64,000 nt of DNA from Druceiella hillmani (lineage: Eukaryota > Arthropoda > Insecta > Lepidoptera > Hepialidae), in NCBI GenBank assembly GCA_039881145.1, contig JAYKKI010000095.1:2744001-2808000 (forward strand). The letters run 5' to 3'. Under the pieces are notes generated by a model. That model was not told where the DNA came from. It saw only the letters and a list, made by a program, of their open reading frames with translations, and made no database searches. Each line of letters opens with the position of its first letter. Position 1 is the stretch's first letter. The translations under genes were made by a program, and so were the position numbers. Of this stretch, positions 44,001 to 53,117 are shown in pieces.

Positions 44001-44961
44001 TAATTCACCGACAAGGGTCAGTCTTTAACTTTGTCGGGTGAAAGCGTTAGATGGTTGTAGATACGGGGTACTATTAGGGGACTTTTGAAGGTCCTCTCTT
44101 TTTTATGAGGGGGTATGTTACGGGTCCCAAGAGGGGCTCTAAGACAACTCGGATGGAAAGGTGGGAACAGCGGATTAGCTACAGAAGGCCTAACGTCTTG
44201 TCAGAGAACAGATCGTTAGCGAGATCTCTTATTCTGGCTGTGCCGGCTGACACCAGACAGCATGTAAACTTTAGGCAAATTTGATTTTCCTTTGATTCCA
44301 AATTGTTGCGTGAAATATGAAAGTTGAAGTTTGTGACAATATTGCTACAATATTTTTAAGTTAAAGATGATATTTCAAGTTTGAGACAATATTGCAGCTA
44401 CCTCATGTTCGCTATAGTCGCCAACGATTGCAAGTAGAGCGAAGCCAGTCATATTATCGTCACCCAGTCATATTGTGAACCCAGTCATATTTATCGCATT
44501 TTTTGTTGACTTGCTGCAAGTGTGTAAACTTACCATGGCAAACTTGGCACAAACATTCTCTTTTGATATATCAAACTTGTTGGAAGTCAGAATCAAGTTA
44601 ATATTGCTATCTGGGCCTATTTTTTGTTGTATAGTATTTTGTTGAGCGGTCTTTGCTTGCTTTCTTTGTAGATTGAGATGAGGCGGTTCTTGATGAGTGT
44701 GTACGCCTCCGGGTCGTTTTTATTTTTCCTGAGGATGTCGCTGATTTCTTCGACATCCTGCTTTTCGAGTTTTGCGTTGACCATTTGACCTAGTTGCAGC
44801 GACGTTTTGTTGGAGTCACTGGTTAATGTCTCAAAATAGGTAAACCATAGGTGTGGACGGTCTCTTTGGAATGGTGCTGTGCAGGAAGGTTCCACCGCTT
44901 GAACTGAAGCGTCGTGATGCGTGAGCTTTAGCCATTGTTTACCTAGTAGTGGCTTTGTCAT
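41056..44961 (-). mobile_element. degenerate Ty3/Gypsy retrotransposon, split by an R1-like LINE
   Basis: Pieces appear on the minus strand in gag-pol order. A gag segment (44961-44617) has FQRDRPHLWFTYFETL and YTLIKNRLISIYKES. The gag C-terminus (about 42837-42425) has a knuckle-like CYYHRRFGANARKC (42449-42503). An aspartic protease core VVDTGVNTSVL lies near 42330, followed by LDLSLRRPYKWRF (about 42180). Reverse transcriptase pieces are RYPMPRIKDF-like and STIDLNKAY (about 41660), an FGFFEFTRM-like segment (about 41570) and FIDDILV with FLGYHV (41250-41070). An R1-clade LINE (42838-44280, opposite strand) interrupts gag, and about 240 bp of AT-rich DNA interrupts the reverse transcriptase. 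RNase H and integrase were not found. Many stops and shifts show it is dead. Confidence 0.85.
42838..44280 (+). mobile_element. R1-clade non-LTR retrotransposon, internally deleted
   Basis: Reading starts APDTDKINNRIVK (42838), then NRYFRKSHFPKVWKVERLKV and YRPITLLPAFRKLLEWLL (about 43020-43070), then ALSWVDKYPDKYILG (about 43175-43215), the reverse transcriptase fingers. The catalytic palm is then missing. The sequence resumes with MARLADAGWELNSSTLKVM and YTTIYLGILAYAPLVWAPW (43250-43370), typical of R1 thumb/connection. The C-terminal part ends FRAFAKCVLEKIERS with a stop at 43999. About 280 bp after the stop looks like its 3' untranslated region. Both flanks are Gypsy gag on the other strand, so this LINE inserted into the Gypsy element. 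A second fragment of the same lineage lies at 5390-5845. Confidence 0.75.
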
Positions 44962-46229
44962 TGGTTGCCATTATATAGCATTGTCTTAGTTTTATATTTG
45001 AGATCGTATTCCGGGCTTTACAATGTGCCATCGCCGTTTGGTCGGTGCGCTAAGTAAAGCTACATATGTATTCTCCACTTGTTAAAGTGAAGAATTTATT
45101 GTATTTTATTAAAGAACAAATGTTTATTACATCTTTTTATATCACAGTAATTTCATGTACTGATATAACTGCATTAGAAGAAAATAATATTATAAGTCTT
45201 CCTTTCCTGTGGTATTAAATTGCTGAATCATTTTGACCCCAAAGACACTAAAGTATTATTTGATTATTTATGAAAGTAGACTTATTGTTTTTGTTATTAA
45301 TAATAAAAGTAAATTATGTCAATTTGATTATTTAAAATATTGTAAATTTCTGTCATATATTTATAATAAATAAATATTTTCTAACTTTAGTAATTTCTGG
45401 CTCACATTTCATGGTGATGATGATGGACCTTCTTAAAAACATACAAGCTTTTTAATTTGAAATTTTAGAAGCTGCACATTAATAATAATAGATAGAGCGA
45501 AAGAGTCACAAAGACAGCTATCATTTTATATAAAATTTGAAAGAAACTTATAAGTTTATTACGTTTTTAGGGATTAGGTGATAATGTCAGCTCACTTTTG
45601 TCATTAAATATTTATATAGGCTTTAAGTATTTAGGGTTAAATATAAAAATAGTCAGTCCTTGCACTTCAAATTGTATTTATGGTTACTAATAGGAATAAT
45701 ACTTAATGGTTACTAATATGAAACATTTCTCAATTCGATAATTATATTCAAAGCTAATCAGGATGTTTTTATTAAGTGCTAAATTAAATATAGTTCATTA
45801 ATTTAGTACGAGGAAACCGTTTTTTTACGATACGTATCGGAAAAAATTAATTTGTTCTTTTGTTCTTGTTTTCTAAATGTGTTGATCTTCTTCATTAAAT
45901 ATCGAATGACCTTTAATTGTTGTCATACAGAACATTACGGAATGGCGCAAAATTTGTGAAAAGTGAATAAAATGGGTTTATTATTTGTTTTGAATAATTG
46001 TAGCTAATAATAAAAATACTATATTTCCCGCTTTTCAATTTAAAAAAGTTTAGCGCATATTAAGGTGTAATTCAAATTGATTTGACTTTCGTTCAATGTC
46101 ACTAAGGTTTAAAAAATATACCAATGGAACTGGCGATATATACATGACTATAATTTTTCATGCTTAGCTTTCAAGACCTACGAAATAATTAGGAATACAT
46201 GTATAACGAACATGCGATAATATTAATCT
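44962..46229. other. no recognised feature
   Basis: AT-rich DNA between the Gypsy/R1 nest and the next LINE relic. No supportable ORF. Composition returns to background at about 45060. Confidence 0.5.
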
Positions 46230-47490
46230 CCCTGTTCTCAGACAAATATTGCGAGGGCTTAGTTTCCCAGAAAATATTTCTAATTTCCTTCTCAACTTCC
46301 TCCTAGACAGATCAATCGTCCTTCGAGCTCCCCGGATCTCACTCTTAACAAGATCGATCTGACGTGGTCTCCCCAGGGTTCAGTTCCAAGTCCTATCATT
46401 TTCAACATATATTCACACAAAATTCATTTTTTGTTAATCAATTTTGCAGTATACTGCAGTACGCTGACGATTTGTTTTTATATACCTCTGGTAAGTCAAT
46501 CGCGGTCGCAGAAAATGCTTTAAATTCTGCTCTAGCTAACTTGAGCCAATGGGTAAACTTTCTGGTATGGATCTTTCGCCTTCCAAGAGTTCTGTAATGA
46601 TCTTTTCTAGAAAAAGAATAATTCCTCCTGTTTCCATCGCCTTTAACTTTTCACACATTCCTATCCTCTCCAGTACTAAATTTCTTGGTATGTTCCTGGT
46701 ATCGAAGTTATCCTGGAACACTCACATTGAGCATTTAATTACCCGATGCCAGGGTAACATGAATATTCTTCATACCATTTCTGGAGTATGGTGGGGTTCT
46801 CACCCTACCACTCTAAAACGTATGTACAATTCTTTCATTCGCAGTCATCTGAATTATCCCTCATTCCTCCTCGATCCTATTTCCAAATCTAATGTCACCA
46901 AAGTGACTCATATTGAAATTCAAGGTCTGAGGGTCGTGGCGGGTGCGATGAAATCCAGTCCCATTAATGCCCTACAAGTAGAATGTGTTGATCCTCCTCT
47001 GTCTCTTCGTCGTCAATACTTCGCTGATCGATTTCTTTTGAAAGCAGCTAGGTTCTCCTTCCATCCTATATTCCCATAACTAACTTTTCTTTCCAGATTT
47101 GTTAATAATGATTCCTTTTGGCATTTTAAGTCTCATCTTCTCCTCACTGTTAGCTTCCAAAAAATCAAATCTCTCTCAAACACAATTTATCTAAATTCCT
47201 CTCTCCTCCTCTATAGTTTTCCATTTGACTCGGTAATTCACAGGCCAAATATAAATTTGTGTTTCGGAGTTGGTAAGAAGTCTAGTAATGCCAATTCGCT
47301 GTTCATTTCCTTCATAAATAATAATAAAATTCATTTATGGGTGGATTGCCTAACCAACAAATCTAAACATGACACTGGCAAAAGTTCTCTCTGGAGAGAA
47401 TTATCGCCACAGAATAAAAGAAAGAAGGAAAGAACATTGGCCGATTCGAACATAACCTCAATGACAGCTGTCATATATTTATTTTAACTC
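46230..47490 (+). mobile_element. I/jockey-like LINE relic (reverse transcriptase to RNase H region)
   Basis: Frames give LLNFLLDRSIVLRAP (about 46290), a GLP-G-like segment and FNIY-like segment (about 46360-46410), and LQYADDLFLYTSGK (about 46445-46490, catalytic YADD). Next are SPSKSSVMIF, FLGMFLVSKLSWNTHI (about 46680) and SGVWWGSHPTTLKRMY with SHLNYPSF (about 46780-46860). The thumb ends at a stop at 47079. A second open piece (47257-47487) with LWVDCLTNKSKHDTG could be a decayed RNase H start. At least one frameshift (near 46550) and several stops show it is dead. It ends about 240 bp before the small ORF at 47727. Confidence 0.8.
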
Positions 47491-47726
47491 AATTGAAATA
47501 ATGTATGAGACGAAATATATTCGTATAAATCTTTATTAACTATTATGACTACTCAATATAGAAAATTTTTGCGTTTAATTGAAAAGTGGCCTCTTGACCA
47601 TTCCAAAAAAGATAGGTACATAACCAAATATAAACGCTTAATATTGAAAAAGTAGTTTCTTCTAATTTTTATTTTATTTAATTAGTTCTTATTGTATATG
47701 TATTATATAAAAATTATAAACATTTA

Positions 47727-48026
47727 ATGAAAAACCTTACACATTTCAGAGATTTGGGGAAATTTATCCGAGATAGAGTGAAAATAGCTTTTGAATCAAA
47801 AGACAAATCGTTACTAAATACTGAATTATGCAATAGGCAGTATGATGCTTTAAATCGTTTGGCGGATAATACCCATCTTAAACAGTATAAATTAGAAAAA
47901 GTAAGTTCAGCCTCAGGTCTTACTCCTGAAGAATGTAATCTTGCGTTATCATCAGAGTTTTTAGAATACTTAAAAGAAGAAAACGAAGGATTCTTAAGCA
48001 AGCTTTTTAAGAAGAAAAAAAAATAG
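47727..48026 (+). CDS. 99-residue protein of unknown function, upstream cistron of METTL15
   Basis: The ATG at 47727 is the first in frame after an upstream stop at 47679-47681. The product has no membrane segment. It reads FRDLGKFIRDRVKIAFESKD in the first third, then RQYDALNRLADN and LTPEECNLALSSEFLEYL. It ends FLSKLFKKKKK, a strongly basic tail. Predicted content is mostly helical and charged, and the composition is clearly unlike nearby junk frames. It ends TAG at 48024-48026, and the METTL15 ATG follows after 2 nt, so the two must share a transcript. A GTAAGT at about 47899 and an acceptor-like TTTCAG just after the ATG mean splicing within this ORF cannot be excluded. I do not recognise the family. 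A mitochondrial role would fit its partner but is only inference. Confidence 0.65.
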   Translation: MKNLTHFRDLGKFIRDRVKIAFESKDKSLLNTELCNRQYDALNRLADNTHLKQYKLEKVSSASGLTPEECNLALSSEFLEYLKEENEGFLSKLFKKKKK

Positions 48027-48028
48027 AA

Positions 48029-49111
48029 ATGTTTCAAACTTTAACAAGGTGCAGCGTATGCCTGCATTTTAAAAAATCAATAAAATTATTCTCAACATGC
48101 CCACAACCAATGAAAAAGCTACCCCATATCCCTGTTCTGCTGGATGAAAGTGTGAAGTATTTGAGGCCAAGTGATGGTGACGTAATCATTGACATGACAT
48201 TTGGTGCGGGTGGGCACAGTAGAAAGATTCTAGATAGTGCGAATTGTACTGTTATCGCATTAGATCGCGATCCTATCGCACATAAATATGCTATTGAAAT
48301 GGCCACAGAATATCCAAAAAGATTGATACCACTGCTAGGTCGCTTCAGTGAATTGCCATCGCTGCTAGAACAAAAAGGTTTTAAGCATAATTCAATAGAT
48401 GGTATGTTATTTGATTTCGGATGCTCATCAATGCAAATGGACAGCTGTGAAAGGGGATTTGCAATAAGTTCGAATGCTTTATTAGATATGAGAATGGATG
48501 CAGATAGATTCCCTGAACAGCTTACAGCAAGACAGGTTTTAGCCCTAGCTACAGAGCAAGAGTTGAGAAAGATTTTTCGGATTTATGGAGATGAGAAAAA
48601 GTCTATTAAAATTGCCAAAACTGTAATAGACGCTAGATATTTATTTAAAAAAATTGAAACGACTAAGGAGTTGGCAGATTTGGTAGATTCTGTATGTGAA
48701 GACGAAGTAAGACTCGATAAGCTACAAAGGTTTTCTTCAAATGCAACAAAAGTTTTCCAAGCCTTACGTATATTTGTCAACAATGAATTAAATGAAATTA
48801 ATTATGGCATGGTCATAGCTAAACATTACTTAAAGTTGAATGGAAGATTAGTGACAATAAGTTTCCATTCTTTAGAAGACACCATTGTAAAGCGACATAT
48901 AGTAGGAAATTTGATTGAAGATCGAGCGAATCCCGTACCTTTGAAATATTTTAGTATGTCTATGACCCATGATCATGACACTATGTCAGAGTTATTAAAA
49001 ACTTGCTTTGAACCTATTAATAAACATGTAGTTGTGCCTACCGATGAAGAGATTGTACGAAATCCTAGATGTAGAAGTGCTCGTTTGAGAGCAGCAATTA
49101 AAGTAAGTTAG
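48029..49111 (+). CDS. METTL15: METTL15-type 12S rRNA N4-cytosine methyltransferase (MraW/RsmH family)
   Basis: A 360-residue intronless ORF. Family motifs in order: HIPVLLDE (33-40), DMTFGAGGHS (55-64, SAM-binding), ALDRDP (77-82), GRFSEL (104-109), DGMLFDFGCSSMQMD (124-138), ERGF (141-144), LDMRMD (about 152), ATKVFQALRI, SFHSLED (278-284) and NPRCRSARLRAA (345-356). Bacterial RsmH methylates N4 of C1402 in 16S rRNA; animal METTL15 does the equivalent in mitochondrial 12S rRNA. The first 30 residues are basic and Ser/Thr-rich without acidic residues, as in a mitochondrial presequence. Length is close to the family's. It follows the 99-codon ORF by 2 nt, implying a dicistronic mRNA. The end (AAA-GTAAGT-TAG) resembles a splice donor, but an AATAAA follows at once, so the stop is taken as real. 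Confidence 0.95.
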   Translation: MFQTLTRCSVCLHFKKSIKLFSTCPQPMKKLPHIPVLLDESVKYLRPSDGDVIIDMTFGAGGHSRKILDSANCTVIALDRDPIAHKYAIEMATEYPKRLIPLLGRFSELPSLLEQKGFKHNSIDGMLFDFGCSSMQMDSCERGFAISSNALLDMRMDADRFPEQLTARQVLALATEQELRKIFRIYGDEKKSIKIAKTVIDARYLFKKIETTKELADLVDSVCEDEVRLDKLQRFSSNATKVFQALRIFVNNELNEINYGMVIAKHYLKLNGRLVTISFHSLEDTIVKRHIVGNLIEDRANPVPLKYFSMSMTHDHDTMSELLKTCFEPINKHVVVPTDEEIVRNPRCRSARLRAAIKVS

Positions 49112-49117
49112 TAACAA

Positions 49118-49123
49118 AATAAA
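49118..49123 (+). promoter_or_regulatory. polyadenylation signal of the METTL15 transcript
   Basis: AATAAA starts 7 nt after the stop codon, implying an unusually short 3' UTR of perhaps 20-40 nt. Confidence 0.6.
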
Positions 49124-49384
49124 ACTCAAAAACGCATTTTTATTTATCTACTTTTATAAGTATCACCATACATTTACGAATGTAATCAAAATTACCATAT
49201 CAAGACGGCACATACAGATCTTTTGTTTCACGAAGGAGATTGACAACAAAATATTTGCGCAGATTATGTTAGTGACTTATTCGTTAAATTTCTACAAGTA
49301 CTGTTCATTCAATTACAAAAGTTTATGAAAGGTGTGAACTTAATGTTTAGAGTTCGTTATAAATCAAACCTTTTGTTCTAAAGA

Positions 49385-49485
49385 ATATATTGATAAATTT
49401 AGTCAGATAAGAACTTATCTGACTAAATTTATCAATATATCCTTGGATAAATACTTTTTTAGCAAGACTGAAAATTTATCCAAGG
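49385..49485. repeat. perfect 27-bp palindrome followed by a 12-bp hairpin
   Basis: ATATATTGATAAATTTAGTC with AGATAAG (49385-49411) is followed after AA by its exact reverse complement (49414-49440). Directly after it, CCTTGGATAAAT (49441-49452) pairs with ATTTATCCAAGG (49474-49485). The block may be a small foldback element; a GACTAAATATATTAAT motif just after resembles a third arm. Confidence 0.9.
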
Positions 49486-50165
49486 TTGACTAAATATATT
49501 AATGCATACAATATTAGTTTAAGTACCAACTTTCACTTCAAATTTAGAACAGCTAAATTTTATTTTACCATTAGACGTGTAGTTTTTGAGACCTCCAAAT
49601 TTTAAAAAAAAACTGTTTTTCTTGTCAGTGTAAGATTAGTAGAACTGTAAATTTACAATCTGCTTTTTTGTTCTATAGAATTGAAGAGTAGGCGAAAGCT
49701 TCAAAACGTACACGCACATAAATTATATATACACATATATATGTTTAAAATAGGGCAAGATTTTAAATAGATTAATTTAACATGCAAGTTAAAAAAAATT
49801 CCTTTAAGTACACTCAATGAATTAATGAATACAATTTTCCTGTTTGGTAGTTATTTCAATTAGGTTTTGGTAAAACAATGTCCTCTTCTAAGAAAAAATA
49901 AGTCCTTTAGCTTTGTAAAACCAGCTTCAAGTTTATAAAATTATATCCGTCATTATCTAATGTCTTTGTATCTGGGAGCTAATGTTTGAATTTCTATCAA
50001 TTGTATTGTTTACTTGTCTTTAAGTGCCCATGTAGTGTGTTATTGACTCTAGTAATATTTAAACTAGCCTGCATTATACTGATAAATGTATATACCAATT
50101 GTTTTAATAACAACTACTAATCGTCACTTAAGTTTGAACACCCCCTAACTAAAAAAGTGTAAAAA
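49486..50165. other. no recognised feature
   Basis: AT-rich intergenic DNA after METTL15 with a small ATATATACACATATATAT stretch near 49726. No gene evident. Confidence 0.5.
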
Positions 50166-50343
50166 TATTGAATATATTTGGCGTTAATTTTGTAGAAATT
50201 CATTATTGATAATTAAATGAAACTACGTGATGTAGTATTATTTCTACTTTCTTTAAGTTCTTTACCACAATCTAGGTTTTGTTGTATTACAACATCTTCA
50301 GGTGGGCTATTAGCAAACATCTTTGCTAATAGCCCACCTGAAG
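50166..50343. mobile_element. foldback (long palindrome) element, copy A, right arm truncated
   Basis: The left part (AATATATTTGGCGTTAATTT onwards) is homologous to copies B and C at 53534 and 53848. It ends in a perfect 22-bp inverted repeat, CTTCAGGTGGGCTATTAGCA-AA (50296-50317), pairing with 50322-50343. The distal right arm present in the other copies is missing. Confidence 0.8.
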
Positions 50344-50543
50344 AATCTTTTTAATTAATCTTTAAAAAAATTATAACTTAAAACGTTAACAATGAAAGGT
50401 TGTTTAGGTTGAGTTTCTTTAGATTGCACTATGACTAGGTCACACTCCATTTTGGGTGTGACATTTTTCTAAAAATTTCTGGGTCCATCACCATATTGTA
50501 TTCAATAGCTAATTCCAAAAGAGTATTCGACAAAATCATGTTT

Positions 50544-51430
50544 CTATTTTGTGGTATTAACAGAAAAGAGGATTATTAGCATAACTTTTTCTTCGAAAGC
50601 TTTTTTCAGGCAAATTACTTTGCATGACACAAAAACGGAAGCTACTAATCCAGCATTGCACTCATCAAACCAATAACAATGGATGTCTTTTGTTGCCAGA
50701 TTAAACATAGTAAAATTGTATACATACAGCTTTGTTTTATAATATAAAGCACTAGCTTGTAACTTCAAACACAATTGAACTGACTGGAGATTGTGTGTTA
50801 ACAGAGGCATTTCAGCTGTCGGTGCTTGGATTTTATCTTTTGGAGTTACATGTGTACGATAAACCTCCTCACTAATGTTACCTGGTTTGAACACGCAGCA
50901 ATTGTTACATTTATCCTTTTTTGGATGGAATAAACTTAAATTTTGTTCTGCAAAGATTTTATCAAACACCAATGACTAAGAGCTTGGTTATTTTCTTCAG
51001 TACACCCGTTACAATAAATTTTATATAGAGTGTTTGTTTTCTACGATAGGCTCTAAATATAGTCTGATTGTGGTAGCTCTGCAGTAGTGGGAGGGTATTT
51101 TTGGAAAGCAGTTAAAAAATCTTACAGAAAAGCTACACCATCTCTTTTGGAATGTCTTTCTAAAATATATGAGTAATCTCTGATTTGTTTGCTATTCCTG
51201 ATTCAAATGTTGATAACCAATATCGTTCCGTCCACTCTTTAATCCTGAAAGTATTCAATAATTTATGCATGCAAATGTGAACACAACCATTTGAAGTTGT
51301 TAAAAGATATTGTTTGGTTTTATTACACGTAGAGAGTTCTTCAGGTTTGATTTTGGGCATAGGTCAACATGGGAAACAACATATTGCTTGCACTGCTCCA
51401 ATGTAATTTTTTCTGTACCTTCTTTTACGA
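50544..51430 (-). pseudogene. pseudogene of an arthropod transposon-type gene family (DUF7869-like)
   Basis: Minus-strand pieces in order: EKITLEQCKQYVVSHVDLCP (about 51400), CNKTKQYLLTTSNGC and LLNTFRIKEWTERYWLS (51330-51190). Then come an IPSHYCRATTIRLYLEPI-like stretch (about 51090-51040), FDKIFAEQNLSLFHPKKDKC (from 50967), NNCCVFKPGNISEEVY and LQASALYYKTKLYVYNFTMF (about 50770-50720). The last is CYWFDECNAG. The spaced Cys pairs and the ASALYYKTKL segment recall a repeated arthropod gene family thought to be transposon-derived. Frames shift between pieces and the catalytic-like C-terminus is missing. The longest open frame (50544-50972) is not intact. The family name is from memory and less certain than the relationship. 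Confidence 0.6.
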
Positions 51431-51729
51431 ATCTTTAATAGTAGTTTAAAATTTTAAAAAGACTAATCATATTAGTATGATTAGATTTTTTTAAATTTTC
51501 GATGGCTATAACCACAAAATTTTCATTTCATATTAACATTGCTATTCTATTCATTGTTTTAGTCAAATTATTAAAAGTAAAAAATAATTAAACCTTAAGG
51601 TAATTCTCTCAGTTACAATATTTTATATAATATTATATTTACGAGTTACTTATTTTTCTTGATACTATATCATGAAAATATTCATTTGCAAATGCTATAA
51701 ATATTAAGTTATAAGCAACCATTCATTAA

Positions 51730-52231
51730 CCGTTTGAGTGCCGACGAGCGCCATCGCGCTCGTGCGCGTACTAACTAAATTTGTGTTACATAAAGTTCAA
51801 ATTATAATATTATTAATAATTACAATATAAAAAGGATCCAGGAAAAGAAAATTTTTAACCCATAATGGATGAATAATTCGAGTGAAAATGATCATTTTTC
51901 AAGTTGCGAAGAAAGTGATAGTGGGAGTGACATTGTGGTGCACTCACAATTTGGCGTAATGCAAATTTTGAGTGATAGTGATAATAGTGACGATAACAAT
52001 TATTTTGCTGATACGGAGGATGTACCGGACTGCGAAAATGACGATGTGACCTTGATTTCAATTTTTGTTCACAATATATATTTCCATAATTTTCTTTGTA
52101 TTTTATTATGAAAAAATTATTAAAATTGGATAATTTTTGGATACAGTTTTTTTTCGAGACAAGGGTAAATGAAATAAAAAACAAAAGATTTCTTTGGCAT
52201 ATATGAGTAAAAAACCATGGCACTAAAACGG
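51730..52231 (+). mobile_element. 502-bp piggyBac MITE, intact ends
   Basis: TTAA (51726-51729 and 52232-52235) borders CCGTTTGAGTGCC at the left and GGCACTAAAACGG at the right, a 13-bp imperfect terminal inverted repeat. TTAA duplication and CC..GG ends mark piggyBac. Inside, a frame (51869-52111) encodes the acidic Ser/Asp-rich peptide also found in copy 1 at 2955-3137. In this copy its ATG is displaced and the catalytic domain is absent. The flanks also share an 18-bp direct repeat, taagcaaccattcattaa (51712-51729 and 52233-52250), longer than a TTAA duplication explains. Confidence 0.88.
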
Positions 52232-52250
52232 TTAAGCAACCATTCATTAA

Positions 52251-53117
52251 TATATTTGAATGCTACGTAAAATAGGCTTACTGAAAATATTTTATGCATC
52301 ATATAGTTTGTAAAGGAAACAGGTACAACTGTGCAGGATGGTATTGATGAAGTAAAACAAATATCTAAGTTTTAAATAGTATTTTTTATTTTATTTCATG
52401 AAATATTTTTTGTTTTCAAATTTAGAGAGACAAATAAAAGGTACATTTAGATTTTTTGCCAGATGGAAAGACACGCTATTAAATGAATCATTTGCAATTT
52501 TACGGTAAGTGTTTTTTTAAATTTGTAATGTTTTTTATGACAGCGTCAAAAGAATGATCTTTTTTTTAAATCTCCAATACGTTTTTTTACAATATTTTCT
52601 TAATATCTGAAAACTTCTATCTTTAATGATTATTTGATAAAATATAATTTAATAATATGATACACTTATTTTATTTACTATTTAAATTAAGTCGGGCTAT
52701 GAATTAAAAGATTACTCCATTAATATCCATAAATTTCAAAAACACTACCACAAATGGTTTGAAACTAACAAATAGTTTGAATAACATTAGTTTTCACCCA
52801 TCACCTTATTATTTATATAGAAATAAATATATCAAACTATAGTTCAATACATCAATTCCGTTTTCCGTTCACTAGTGAGGCAGTGTGTATAAATAGTAAA
52901 TTTACAAAATAATTGGAATGAGCCTCTTTACTTATTTTCATGCAACGAGTTACAATAATGTAATAAATGATTAATACAATAAAGTATGCATACAAAAAAA
53001 TAACAATTCATAATACTATAAATCTGTCGATTCCAATAATTGGGCGTGTATATTCTAATGGGAAATTTAATTCTAAATCTTATTTACATAAATTATGGCA
53101 AGTCACGTGAATATTAC
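52251..53117. other. intergenic; 3' flank of the PRELI gene
   Basis: AT-rich, no gene evident. The PRELI transcript (minus strand) must terminate here; candidate TTTATT (AATAAA on the minus strand) occurs near 52670. No start codon or domain seen. Confidence 0.45.

Noticed and set aside
47714..48306. Minus-strand ORFs of 107 and 90 residues over the METTL15 region
   Set aside because: Antisense shadows of the 99-residue ORF and METTL15, which have the coding motifs on the plus strand.
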